12,204 nt of DNA from AV2 sp035637175 (GCA_035637175.1 DASPXS010000108.1:1-12204), one strand, 5' to 3'. Shown: positions 1 to 7,669, numbered from the stretch's first letter. Numbers and translations: made by a program. The notes: generated from the sequence alone by a model not told the origin.

Positions 1-1862
1 GGATGCGTCGCGTCGAGTTCTTCCAACTGCCGCTGCAGGGCGCGCAACTTCTGGGCGGTCGGGACGTCGAACAACCGCTTGACTTCGTCTGACGGCAAAT
101 GGGCGGGAGAGTCCGTGGCATAGAGGACCTGGCGCAATGCCTCCTGGTTCGCGTCGGGCAACGCCGCCGGCGGGTCGCCTTCCGATTTCTCTTTTCGCTC
201 CGTGCGAATCTCCTGCCAGCGTTTTTCCGCGTCGGCGAAGAGCTTGCCGTAGCGTTCCGCCACGTCCTTCATCGAGGCGGGCGGCGGGCCGGCGAAGGCT
301 TCGCTGACGAGCGGATTGACTTCCGCCTCCCGGGGCGCGGCGAACTTCGACGCCAATTCCCCGGCCTGCGCGGCGAATTCCTTTTCCGGCAATGCCGCGA
401 AGGCAAACCACGGCGCGAAGAGCGGATGCGGCTGTTTGCTCCACTCGCCGAGCTTGGCAACCCAGCGACGCACCACGCCGGGGTCGAGTTTCCGTTCTCG
501 CGCGAGCGCTTCCGCTTTCGAGGAGTCTTCCAATTGCTGCGCTTCAAATGCGGTCAGCAGATAATCGCCGGTTTGCCGGCGCAGTTGCGACAACGCATCG
601 TCTTCCTTGGTCTGGCGGAAATGGTTCAGCTCGTCTTCGCGTTTCTTTCGCTCGGCCCGGTATTCGTTGTATTGCCCCGGCAACGGTGCGGTGCCGAGCA
701 GCGGTTTGTCCGCCGGCTCGTTGCAACTGGCGAACACGCCGTAAAGCGAATAGTAGTCCGTAGTCGGTATGGGGTCGTATTTGTGGTCGTGGCAACGGGC
801 GCAGGTGACGGTCAGACCCAGCAGGCCGCGCGTCACCACGTCGATGCGGTCGTCGATGATGTCCGGTTGATTGTTCAGGAAACGGCGGCCCAGCGTCAGA
901 AAACCCATTGCGGCCAGCGGCCGCTTGTCGTCGCCGAGGTCGAGCTGGTCGGCGGCGAGTTGCTCGAGGATGAACCGGTCGGAGGGCAAATCCTCGTTGA
1001 ACGCGCGGATCACATAGTCGCGGTAGGTGTAGGCGTAGGCATAGCGCCGTTCCTCCTCGAAGACATAGCCCTTGGTGTCGGCGTAGCGGGCGACGTCCAG
1101 CCAGTGGCGGCCCCAACGCTCGCCGTAACGCGGCGATCCCAGCAGGCGATCCACCACTTTCGCGAACGCTTCGGGCGTGGTGTCCGCGAGGAAATCCTCG
1201 ACTTCCTGCGGCGTGGGCGGCAGGCCGGTCAAATCGTACGTCGCGCGGCGGATCAACGTCCGTTTGTCCGCCGGCCGCGAGGGGATCATTCCCTTCGCTT
1301 CCAGTTTCGCCTCCACGAACGCATCAATGGGGTTTTTCACCCAGCGCCGGTTTTTGACCGCGGGCGGAGCGGGATGCCGGATGGGTTTGAACGCCCAGTG
1401 ATTGCGCACTCTGATCGGATCGGAAAGCGGTGGTCCCTGAGGCGCGGCCGCGACGCCGGTTCGCTGATCCGGCGCGCCCAATTTCACCCACGCTTCAAGA
1501 TCGCCGATCTGCTCGTCCGAAAGCCGGCCGCCGCTTTTGCGGGGCGGCATCTGCAGGTCGTCGTCCGTGTACCGGACCGCCTTGATCAAGAGGCTTTTTT
1601 CCGGATCGCCGGCGATGATCGCCGGGCCGGTGTCGCCGCCCTTGAGCAATCCTTCGCGCGTGTCGAGCAGCAGCCCGCCCTTGATTTTCTCGGCATCCTT
1701 GCTGTGGCACTTGTAACAGTGCTCGGCAAATAGAGGCCGTATTTTTTTCTCGAAAAACTCGCCGCCGCCGCGGTCCGGTTCCACAGCGACCGCACTCACG
1801 GTGCCCCCGAAAATGGCGGCGGCAAGCAAACATCTCAACCCGGCTGGGCGCTTCTTTTCCAT
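1..1862 (-). CDS. PSD1-type secreted cytochrome c protein (PSCyt1-DUF1549; C-terminal part off window)
   Basis: This is a continuous minus-strand frame of 620 residues from an ATG at 1862 to the left edge, where it is cut off. Residues 1-27 look like a Sec signal peptide (basic start, hydrophobic stretch, AVA-like cleavage site), so the protein is probably exported. A planctomycete-type cytochrome c domain (PSCyt1) follows, with a haem motif CYKCH at 49-53 and a possible distal Met in DLQMPP. HWAFKP at 155 leads into a DUF1549 domain (about 177-385) with GLPPTP, YGERWGRHWLDVARYAD (about 245-262) and a second haem-type motif, CARCH, at 354-358. A charged helical linker follows. The frame leaves the window in a segment ('QVLYATDSP...') that in this family precedes DUF1553. 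Such proteins are abundant in Planctomycetes and Verrucomicrobia and are often paired with DUF1501 proteins. Their substrate is unknown; polysaccharide or sulfated-glycan breakdown is commonly suspected. I see no clear Shine-Dalgarno. Identity is well supported; function is not. Confidence 0.93.
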   Translation of the reverse strand, partial: MEKKRPAGLRCLLAAAIFGGTVSAVAVEPDRGGGEFFEKKIRPLFAEHCYKCHSKDAEKIKGGLLLDTREGLLKGGDTGPAIIAGDPEKSLLIKAVRYTDDDLQMPPRKSGGRLSDEQIGDLEAWVKLGAPDQRTGVAAAPQGPPLSDPIRVRNHWAFKPIRHPAPPAVKNRRWVKNPIDAFVEAKLEAKGMIPSRPADKRTLIRRATYDLTGLPPTPQEVEDFLADTTPEAFAKVVDRLLGSPRYGERWGRHWLDVARYADTKGYVFEEERRYAYAYTYRDYVIRAFNEDLPSDRFILEQLAADQLDLGDDKRPLAAMGFLTLGRRFLNNQPDIIDDRIDVVTRGLLGLTVTCARCHDHKYDPIPTTDYYSLYGVFASCNEPADKPLLGTAPLPGQYNEYRAERKKREDELNHFRQTKEDDALSQLRRQTGDYLLTAFEAQQLEDSSKAEALARERKLDPGVVRRWVAKLGEWSKQPHPLFAPWFAFAALPEKEFAAQAGELASKFAAPREAEVNPLVSEAFAGPPPASMKDVAERYGKLFADAEKRWQEIRTERKEKSEGDPPAALPDANQEALRQVLYATDSPAHLPSDEVKRLFDVPTAQKLRALQRQLEELDATH

Positions 1863-2006
1863 GCGCAGGATTGACTAAAATTGATCGTAAAAATTCAAAA
1901 TGCCAAAGTCTTTTTTGCGGCGAATCCGCGTCTGCCGCGGGGGAGAAATCAAGCCGAAACAAAATCATCCTTGAGTGAGCCTCCTACGATGGACTAGGTT
2001 TGTGCC

Positions 2007-2579
2007 ATGACGGAAGTCGGAGCATCGAAAGCAATCGTCCGCAACCCGCAAGTCTGGCCGCTCTCGATAAAGGCTTATCATGCGCTGGGCGAAATGGGCT
2101 TGATTCCGAAGCAGACCGAACTGCTCTACGGTCAAATCTTCCACAAAATGTCCAAATCCCCTCTGCACAGCTTCCTCGCGATGCGGCTCCTCCGGTTGCT
2201 CCAGACCCTGGTTCCTGCCGGATATCTTTGCCGGCCAGTACAACCGATCACCTGTCAGGACTCGGAACCGGAACCCGACCTCGCCGTGGTCCGGGGACGC
2301 GAGGAAGACTATTGGCAGGAGCACCCCCGCACGGCCGAACTCGTTATCGAGATTTGCGTGACCAGCCAGGACTACGACCGCTCCAAGCTCCGCGCCTACG
2401 CCAACGCGGGCGTGAAGGAGTGCTGGTTAGTGCTGGCGCCGGACAAGCAGATCGAAGTCCACCACACACCCGCCGGGAACCAGTATGCCGAACGTGCCGT
2501 CCACGGTCCTGGTGGCCGACTCACTAGCGCCGCTGTACCCGGGATAGCGCTGGACCTGGACGCCCTCTTTGCGAAATAA
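2007..2579 (+). CDS. Uma2-family (DUF820) endonuclease-like protein
   Basis: A 190-residue protein of the usual Uma2/DUF820 length, with the family landmarks in order: ELLYGQIFHKMS at 39-50, EPEPDLAVV at 87-95, ELVIEI at 111-116, DYDRSKLRAYANAGVKECWLV at about 122-142. This matches the PD-(D/E)XK nuclease-like core: an acidic residue after the Pro-rich turn (D91), E115 on the central strand, and K127 in the helix preceding 'YANAGV'. The fold suggests a metal-dependent nuclease, but no physiological substrate is established for most of the family. It stands alone, divergent from the PSD1 gene and convergent with the glycosyltransferase-PHP gene, whose stop lies 28 bp away. The ATG at 2007 is the first in-frame start; no strong Shine-Dalgarno is visible. 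No toxin or antitoxin partner is seen beside it. Confidence 0.88.
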   Translation: MTEVGASKAIVRNPQVWPLSIKAYHALGEMGLIPKQTELLYGQIFHKMSKSPLHSFLAMRLLRLLQTLVPAGYLCRPVQPITCQDSEPEPDLAVVRGREEDYWQEHPRTAELVIEICVTSQDYDRSKLRAYANAGVKECWLVLAPDKQIEVHHTPAGNQYAERAVHGPGGRLTSAAVPGIALDLDALFAK

Positions 2580-2607
2580 ATGGTTTTCCAAAGGCAATTG
2601 CTGTCGG

Positions 2608-4590
2608 CTATGAATTGACGATCCGGGGAAGTGCCGCTGAAGACTGTGCCGGCGGGCCGGTCTGCGATGCGGCGACGAAGCCGCGCCGGGCCGCGGGAAC
2701 GCCGGCCAGGTCGCGGTAGAGCGTGATGGCCACGTCGTGATTGCGGCGAATGCAGTCCTTGATCGCTTCCGGTTCCTTGGGGCAGTGCAGGAGGGTTTTC
2801 CAGGAATAGATGTGTTTCGGCTTGTGAAAATCGCTGTTGGCGATGAACGACAGGTTCTTCAGTCCGATCGGCGTGAAGATATTGTTGCGATTGGCGATTT
2901 CCCATGCGTCGATCAGCGGCGCGAATTTGTCCTGATTCTCCCAAAGATAAAGCGTGTTCTTGCCCCATTCGCTTTTCATGATGTGCGGATGTGACGCCAC
3001 GGCGAGGCCGTCCTGCGAGTGGATGTGGGTGATGATCTTCGCCAGGTCCAGGGACGGATCGATCGGCCCTTTCAGGTCGATGCCCAGCAGGTGCGCCGAC
3101 GACTTTCTGGTATAGCCGTCCTTGTTGAACTCGAGGCCGGTCATGACCAGCATGCCGTATTTGCGCCACGCGCGGCGGCGTTCCCGTTCGATCACCTCGA
3201 AATATTCTTCGACCTGATTCTGTCCCAGCGTGAAGTTGGCAAGCTCCGACAGTTTGCCGATCAACCGCCGGGGATCGGCCAGGTGGTCGGTAATGCAGAT
3301 GCAATCGAAACCATGATGTCCGTAAAAATCAATCAACTCGGGCACGGTCAATTTTCCGTCCGAATAGTTGGTGTGAATGTGAAAATCGCAGAGCAACATC
3401 CTCGGCTCGGCGCGGTGGGCGGCCGGCGCGCGCTGCGGGACGGGCCGGGCGCCCGGCTGGAACAGCGCGATTTTTTTCGGGTCCGTCCGGTCGCATTCGG
3501 ACAGGATCAACTCCGCGATGCGCACCGAAGCGTCCGGTTTGCTGATGCGTTCGAGGTTGCACCGCCATTCCATCCACAAGGCGGCCCGCCGGGCAAAGGC
3601 CTCCTCGATCAAATCGGCAACGTGCCGGTCCTTTTTCGCGATCGCGCCCAGGCCCAGTTTCCTGATCAGTTGCGCGTTTCCCTCTTCCTGGCCGGGAATG
3701 ACCTGGTTGACGATCATCGGGCAACGGGCGGCGATGGCCTCCTGCACGGTCGCGCCGCCGGCTTTGCCGATGACGAGATGGTTCGACAACATCAACTGCG
3801 GCATCTGGTTCGTCCAGCCGAGGATATTCACGCGACCGGCCATTTTTTCGGTCCGCTCGATGAGTTTGGCCTTCAACTCGGGGTCGCGGCCCACCGTGAT
3901 GGTGAGGTGCGTGTCGGGCAGTTCCAGCAGACGATCGATGGCCCTGCCCGCGTGTTTTTTTCCGGTGTTGATGATGTAGAGAATTCTCCGCTGGACACCG
4001 CGCACGGGGGGAGTCAGGGAGGCCGGCGTCAGCTGGGCGAACACAAGGTTCGTGGGAAAACCCAGTGCTTTGATTCGTGGTTCGGGCACGCCGTTCCGGC
4101 GCAGCACCTCGGCCGTTGCTTCGTTCGGCACGCAAAAGTAATCGCTGGGCGCGCGATACCACGCGGAATTCACGCTGATGGAATCGGTGACGGCCGTGAC
4201 CAGCCGGAACGGTCGCTCCGCGTGGTCGCGATACAGTTCGCGGATGACGTGGCCGTAAACCGGGTAGGTGGACACCAGGCAATCGGGCTGTGTTTCATGC
4301 ACGATGTCCTCGAGCGCGTTCGCCAGCCGCGCGAAACTGCCGAGGTTTCGTTCCACCAGCGGATTTTCCATCAGGGAATAAACGCCGCCCCATAACCGCG
4401 GGGCGTATTGCACCATGCCGAGGTAGGCCTTTCTGGCCAGCGCGTTGAACGCGCCATAGCTCGCCGCGAAGAGATCGAGCACTTCCACTTTGACATCGTC
4501 GGATATCTCCTCGAGCGCATCGCGAATGTTCCGCGCGGCCGTATTGTGGCCGTCGCCAAAGCCCGCCGTCAGGATGAGAATCTTTTTCAT
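2608..4590 (-). CDS. MGDG-synthase-like glycosyltransferase fused to a PHP phosphoesterase domain
   Basis: A 660-residue protein in one open frame. Residues 1-370 are a GT-B glycosyltransferase of the MGDG synthase/MurG-like group: GFGDGHNTAARN near the N-terminus (11-22), a TDSISVNSAW segment (135-144), and a C-terminal nucleotide-sugar site GKAGGATVQEA...GQEEGNA (275-306). In this family the enzymes transfer a sugar from a UDP- or GDP-sugar to a lipid such as diacylglycerol. After a Pro/Ala-rich linker (about 371-397) comes a PHP domain with every expected metal ligand visible: H404 and H406 (DFHIHTNYSDG), D435-H436 (ITDHL), E487 (TGLEFN), H534 and H536 (SHPH), D587 and H589 (NSDFH). PHP domains hydrolyse phosphoesters using bound metals. 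I chose ATG 4590 because MKKILILTAGFGDGH is the family N-terminus; the frame stays open upstream to 4773, but those residues are low-complexity and family-unlike. The stop is TAG at 2608. The acceptor and the role of the PHP domain are unknown. Confidence 0.9.
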   Translation of the reverse strand: MKKILILTAGFGDGHNTAARNIRDALEEISDDVKVEVLDLFAASYGAFNALARKAYLGMVQYAPRLWGGVYSLMENPLVERNLGSFARLANALEDIVHETQPDCLVSTYPVYGHVIRELYRDHAERPFRLVTAVTDSISVNSAWYRAPSDYFCVPNEATAEVLRRNGVPEPRIKALGFPTNLVFAQLTPASLTPPVRGVQRRILYIINTGKKHAGRAIDRLLELPDTHLTITVGRDPELKAKLIERTEKMAGRVNILGWTNQMPQLMLSNHLVIGKAGGATVQEAIAARCPMIVNQVIPGQEEGNAQLIRKLGLGAIAKKDRHVADLIEEAFARRAALWMEWRCNLERISKPDASVRIAELILSECDRTDPKKIALFQPGARPVPQRAPAAHRAEPRMLLCDFHIHTNYSDGKLTVPELIDFYGHHGFDCICITDHLADPRRLIGKLSELANFTLGQNQVEEYFEVIERERRRAWRKYGMLVMTGLEFNKDGYTRKSSAHLLGIDLKGPIDPSLDLAKIITHIHSQDGLAVASHPHIMKSEWGKNTLYLWENQDKFAPLIDAWEIANRNNIFTPIGLKNLSFIANSDFHKPKHIYSWKTLLHCPKEPEAIKDCIRRNHDVAITLYRDLAGVPAARRGFVAASQTGPPAQSSAALPRIVNS

Positions 4591-4640
4591 TCCCGATTGG
4601 CAAAAATATTTCGCCTGCGTTACGGCCGGATGGCGGCCCG

Positions 4641-4677
4641 GTGAACTTTTGTTCACATTTCCAGCCGCCTTGTTCAC
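4641..4677. promoter_or_regulatory. GTGAAC/GTTCAC palindrome plus a third half-site, operator-like
   Basis: A perfect 6-bp inverted repeat, GTGAAC (4641-4646) TTTT GTTCAC (4651-4656), is followed 15 bp later by another GTTCAC (4672-4677). The cluster lies 51-87 bp upstream of the glycosyltransferase-PHP start, where an operator would be expected. The regulator is unknown. The short palindrome could also be a weak hairpin, so this is only a candidate. Confidence 0.35.
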
Positions 4678-4765
4678 GATTCGCGGCCTCATTCGGTCCC
4701 GTGCGCCGCGCACGTCCCTCTCAGCCAGCGCCGTTTGAATCTGCGCCGCAGGTCCGCCGAAAGGC

Positions 4766-4807
4766 CGCGACAATAAAATGATCCGACCGGACCATTTTTT
4801 TGTCGCG
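4766..4807. repeat. Long near-perfect hairpin (19-bp arms, 4-nt loop)
   Basis: The left arm, 4766-4784, pairs with the right arm, 4789-4807, around a GACC loop. Seventeen of 19 positions are Watson-Crick pairs. On the minus-strand transcript one of the two remaining positions becomes a U-G wobble and the other an A-A mismatch. Both ends carry CGCGACA/TGTCGCG, and an A/T-rich run sits in the middle of the stem. It lies 120 bp downstream of the lpxB stop in the direction of transcription. It could be a transcription terminator or RNA 3'-end stabiliser, but there is no U-run after the stem as in a standard intrinsic terminator. A mobile palindromic element or a protein-binding site are alternatives. 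Confidence 0.6.
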
Positions 4808-4926
4808 AGGTCCGGATGCGGATTCGACTGTCTTCAACCGGGTCAGCGGTTCTGAGCCTCGGTGCGCGCCGCCGGTAATTCGGCACCATGCGAAATGCTT
4901 CGGCGGAAACTGGCGGATGCGCGCGG

Positions 4927-6105
4927 TCAGAGGGGGAGCAACTGCAGAATCGCTCTCGCTGCGCGCCGGCTGGAACCGGGTTCACCCAGCGATTGGATTA
5001 CCTGCGCGAGCCTGGCTTTCACGGCATCGCAACGTTGCGGATGGCTCAACAATTCCTGGGTCGCGCGGGCGATGTTGTCCGGTGTGGCCTTGTGCTGGAT
5101 GAACTCCGGATAAATTTCCTCGCCTGCGAGCAAGTTGGGCATGGCGAGGTGTTTTACCCGGACAATCTGGCGCGCGATCAAATAATCGCTCCATGCGGCC
5201 TTGTAGATGGCCACCGTCGGCACCCCGAAGTAAGCGCATTCCATCGTCACGGTGCCGGTGGAGGCGATGGCCACGGTGGCTGCCGCCAATGATTCAGCCA
5301 GATTCCCAATCTGAACGTGCAGGCGGGGGAGGGACGTTGTTTTCGGTTTGGCCAATTCTGCCAACCGTTCGGTGGGCAAAACCATTCGCAGGAAGACCGA
5401 CCACTGGTTTTGCATCGTTTGGGCGACAGCCAGCATCACCGGCAGATGGCGCCTTAATTCGGAATCGCGGCTGCCGGGCAACAGCAACAGCACCGGCGTG
5501 ACGCTGGCCCATTTGGCCCGAAGCTCATCGCGACGGCTCGCGTATCGATCGATGATGGGGTGCCCGACAAACTCCACTCGCAATCCGGGCGCGTGCCTGG
5601 CGTACCATTCCTTCTCGAACGGAAAGATGCTCAACAACAAATCCACGTCCCGCTCAAGTTGCGCGGCGCGTAGCGGTCGGGACGCCCAGACCTGGGGCGA
5701 AACGTATTGGACAGTTTTCGGCTTCCAATTGAGAAACGCGCCGCGTCGCGACCGGACATGCTTTTTGATCGCCCGAGCGAAGCGGCGATTGAACCCGGAA
5801 AAGTCAACGCAGACGATGACGTCCGGCTCGCGTTCGAGCGCGAGTTGAAAGAGCCGGTCGAAGATGCGCCTGAACCGGGAATACTCTTTGAGGGCGTCGG
5901 ACAATCCGATGACGGAATACTGCGTCAGGTCAACCGCCAATTGCGCGCCCGCGGCGGCCATTCTGGGCCCGCCGGCGCCGAAAAACTCGGGCGGAAAAGG
6001 CATCGCGCGGACCTCCGGCGATTGTTTCAACGCCATGACCAGTTCGGCGGCCAGCAGATCCCCGCTGGCTTCACCGGCGATGAACATAAAAGAGAGGCGT
6101 CTCAT
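4927..6105 (-). CDS. lpxB: Lipid-A-disaccharide synthase
   Basis: A 392-residue GT19 glycosyltransferase of normal family length. LpxB joins UDP-2,3-diacylglucosamine to lipid X at the inner membrane, giving the lipid A disaccharide and releasing UDP. Motifs in order: AGEASGD (10-16), the conserved acidic stretch DFSGFN (101-106), QYVSPQVWAS (133-142), EFVGHP (178-183), LLPGSRDSE (208-216), and the UDP-binding end STGTVTMECAYFGVPTVAIYK (282-302). The ATG at 6105 is preceded by a GGGGA Shine-Dalgarno-like stretch and starts 15 nt after the cdsA-like stop, so it is the last gene of the five-gene minus-strand operon. Its presence shows an LPS-type outer membrane. No lpxA, lpxC, lpxD or fabZ lies in the window. 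Confidence 0.96.
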   Translation of the reverse strand: MRRLSFMFIAGEASGDLLAAELVMALKQSPEVRAMPFPPEFFGAGGPRMAAAGAQLAVDLTQYSVIGLSDALKEYSRFRRIFDRLFQLALEREPDVIVCVDFSGFNRRFARAIKKHVRSRRGAFLNWKPKTVQYVSPQVWASRPLRAAQLERDVDLLLSIFPFEKEWYARHAPGLRVEFVGHPIIDRYASRRDELRAKWASVTPVLLLLPGSRDSELRRHLPVMLAVAQTMQNQWSVFLRMVLPTERLAELAKPKTTSLPRLHVQIGNLAESLAAATVAIASTGTVTMECAYFGVPTVAIYKAAWSDYLIARQIVRVKHLAMPNLLAGEEIYPEFIQHKATPDNIARATQELLSHPQRCDAVKARLAQVIQSLGEPGSSRRAARAILQLLPL

Positions 6106-6120
6106 TTCCCCGGTAATGGT

Positions 6121-7068
6121 TCAAGTGAAGTAAAAGCGCGTTAGATGGAAAAAAACCGGCGCGGCAAAACAGATTGAATCAATCCGGTCCATCACCCCGC
6201 CGTGTCCTTCGATCAGGTTACCGTAATCTTTTACGCCGCGGTCGCGTTTGATCGCCGACATGACCAACCCGCCGCCGAAACCCATCAGTGTAATGGCCAG
6301 TGACATTCCGGACGCCTGCCAGGGAGAGAAGGGCGTCGCCCACCAGAGGCCAGTGCCCAACAGTGTGGCGGAAAGGATGCCCCCGATGAATCCTTCCCAG
6401 GTCTTGTTCGGGCTGACGTGCGGGGCGATTTTGTGTTTGCCCAGCAGCTTTCCCCAGACGTATTGCAGCACGTCGCTCATTTGCACCACCAGAACAAAGT
6501 AGAAGAGCAGTTTCGCGCCTTGCCCTTCGTAACCGGGAATTTCCAGGCTGAGGATTGCAGGAGCGTGACTCACGCAATAGACACAGACCATCAACGCCCA
6601 TTGGATTTTGGCGGTTCGTTCCAGAAAACGGTCGCAATCACCGCCGACCACGCTGCGAATCGGAATGAACAGAAAGGCGTAAACCGGGATAAGAACGACG
6701 AACAAACCATACCACCGGATGGCCACCAGGTAATATTGCAACGGCGTGATGATGAAAAATGCCCAGAACAGGGAACGATGATCGCTCAATTTGGTCGGCG
6801 TGAGCGTGACAAACTCGCGCAACGCCAGAAACGAAGTGAGTCCGAACAGGATGACCGACCCAATGCCGCCGGTCAGCAAGGCCAATCCGAAAACAAACAG
6901 CATCACCCACCAGGCGCGGATGCGGGCGTTCAGGTTTTTGATCGTGGTTTGAGCGGCTTCGCTCGGCGCGCGGGCAGCCAGCCACCCGCCGATCCCGGTG
7001 GCAAGGGCCAGAAACCCGATCACGCCGCCCACCAGCCAGACCGTCTGTTGGTCGAGTTTGAATTTCAC
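6121..7068 (-). CDS. CdsA-family phosphatidate cytidylyltransferase, divergent (YnbB-like)
   Basis: A 315-residue, strongly hydrophobic protein with about eight membrane segments. The CTP_transf_1 signature is intact: KRDRGVKDYGNLIEGHGGVMDRID (274-297; KRD, KD, GHGG and DRxD are the key residues), preceded by SPNKTWEGFIGG (219-230). The family converts phosphatidate plus CTP into CDP-diacylglycerol. In the preceding segment housekeeping CdsA usually has a 'DTGAYF.GR'-like sequence, whereas this protein has SDVLQYVWGK (198-207). From memory that form belongs to YnbB-like paralogues. The N-terminus (about 1-50) holds one membrane segment and a polar loop. The start is GTG 7068, overlapping the TGA of the upstream plsC-like gene by 4 nt (GTGA), which implies translational coupling. 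The frame continues upstream to 7602, but there it only shadows plsC. It may be a specialised enzyme or the only CdsA of the cell; the window cannot tell which. Confidence 0.9.
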   Translation of the reverse strand: MKFKLDQQTVWLVGGVIGFLALATGIGGWLAARAPSEAAQTTIKNLNARIRAWWVMLFVFGLALLTGGIGSVILFGLTSFLALREFVTLTPTKLSDHRSLFWAFFIITPLQYYLVAIRWYGLFVVLIPVYAFLFIPIRSVVGGDCDRFLERTAKIQWALMVCVYCVSHAPAILSLEIPGYEGQGAKLLFYFVLVVQMSDVLQYVWGKLLGKHKIAPHVSPNKTWEGFIGGILSATLLGTGLWWATPFSPWQASGMSLAITLMGFGGGLVMSAIKRDRGVKDYGNLIEGHGGVMDRIDSICFAAPVFFHLTRFYFT

Positions 7069-7667
7069 GTTTGTCGCAATCGATTGACGGCTTCCCGCGC
7101 CCGTTCCAGAAAGGCCGCTTTGGTTTCCTTCTCTTCCACTCGGATCGGCGCGCCAAAACTGATGCAGCTCAATACCGGCACCGGCAACACTTCGCCCTTT
7201 GGCAAAATCCGGTTCAAGTTGTCGATCAGCACGGGAATGAATTCCACATCCGCCCGCTTCTTTGCCAGATGATAGAGCCCGCTTTTGAACGGCGCCATCT
7301 CCGGTCCGGACTGGCGGCCGCCCTCGGGGAAAATGATGAGCGAACTTTTTTCCTCCAGCGCTGCCAGCATCTGTTCGACGGGATTGTCGCGGGCGGTGAC
7401 CTTTTTCCGCTCGATCAGAACGGCGCGGAAAATCTTTTTGGCGAGATAAGGCCGCAGCTTGCCGGCGGTCCAGTAGTCCCGCGCTGCGACCGGGCGCGTT
7501 TGCGCGCGAGCGTCCGGCGGCAGGGCGGCCCATAAGACCACGGTGTCGAGGTTGCTGGTGTGGTTCGCGAAATAAATCCGCTGTCGCGCGTCCGGCAGAC
7601 ATCCGACCCAGCGGACGTTGGCGCCGCTGATGAGTTTCGCCAGAACGACGATGACCTCCGTCATCAT
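7065..7667 (-). CDS. PlsC-like 1-acyl-glycerol-3-phosphate acyltransferase
   Basis: A 200-residue protein with the acyltransferase motifs of the PlsC/LPLAT family: NHTSNLD (35-41, the HX4D catalytic pair H36 and D41), IERKK (85-89), FPEGGRQ (113-119, usually FPEGTRS) and PFKSGLYHLA (126-135). Enzymes of this family acylate lysophosphatidate or related lysolipids from acyl-ACP or acyl-CoA at the membrane. The start ATG at 7667 has a clear GAGG Shine-Dalgarno five bases upstream and lies 2 bp after the stop of the CDP-alcohol phosphatidyltransferase. A second ATG follows directly at 7664. The 3' end overlaps the cdsA-like GTG. Its position between a head-group transferase and a cytidylyltransferase suggests that it supplies phosphatidate for that pair. 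Substrate specificity cannot be read from the sequence. Confidence 0.9.
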   Translation of the reverse strand: MMTEVIVVLAKLISGANVRWVGCLPDARQRIYFANHTSNLDTVVLWAALPPDARAQTRPVAARDYWTAGKLRPYLAKKIFRAVLIERKKVTARDNPVEQMLAALEEKSSLIIFPEGGRQSGPEMAPFKSGLYHLAKKRADVEFIPVLIDNLNRILPKGEVLPVPVLSCISFGAPIRVEEKETKAAFLERAREAVNRLRQT

Positions 7668-7669
7668 GG

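Larger units (their letters stand above)
4591..4926. other. 336-bp gap between lpxB and the glycosyltransferase-PHP gene
   Basis: No convincing gene lies here. A minus-strand frame extends the glycosyltransferase upstream to 4773, but it has no recognisable domain. The stretch holds a long hairpin (4766-4807) and three GTTCAC half-sites (4641-4677). The remaining bases, 4808-4926, form the 3' flank of lpxB, and I see nothing distinct in them. The gap size suggests that the glycosyltransferase-PHP gene has its own promoter rather than being the last gene of the lpxB operon. Confidence 0.6.

Noticed and set aside
99..1733. A 544-residue plus-strand open frame opposite the PSD1 gene
   Set aside because: Its translation is Arg/Val/Phe-rich with no domain I recognise, and it is the mirror of a well-supported minus-strand gene with signal peptide and family motifs. 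Long antisense frames are expected in GC-rich coding DNA.
1863..2006. Possible promoters in the divergent region between the PSD1 and Uma2 genes, including TTGACT at 1871-1876
   Set aside because: No -10 box of reasonable quality lies at the right distance on either strand, so I do not call a promoter.
2580..2607. Possible two-way terminator between the convergent Uma2 and glycosyltransferase-PHP genes
   Set aside because: The 28-bp gap shows no stem-loop worth reporting.
3019..4395. A 458-residue plus-strand open frame opposite the glycosyltransferase-PHP gene
   Set aside because: The composition is typical of an antisense shadow, and the minus strand encodes two intact, recognisable domains over the same bases.
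4591..4773. A 61-residue N-terminal extension of the glycosyltransferase-PHP protein
   Set aside because: The extension crosses the hairpin and operator-like sites, has no family similarity, and the family N-terminus MKKILILTAG begins at 4590.
7069..7602. Upstream extension of the CdsA-like frame by 178 residues
   Set aside because: These bases encode the PlsC-like protein in another frame. The GTG at 7068, overlapping the plsC stop, is the natural coupled start.
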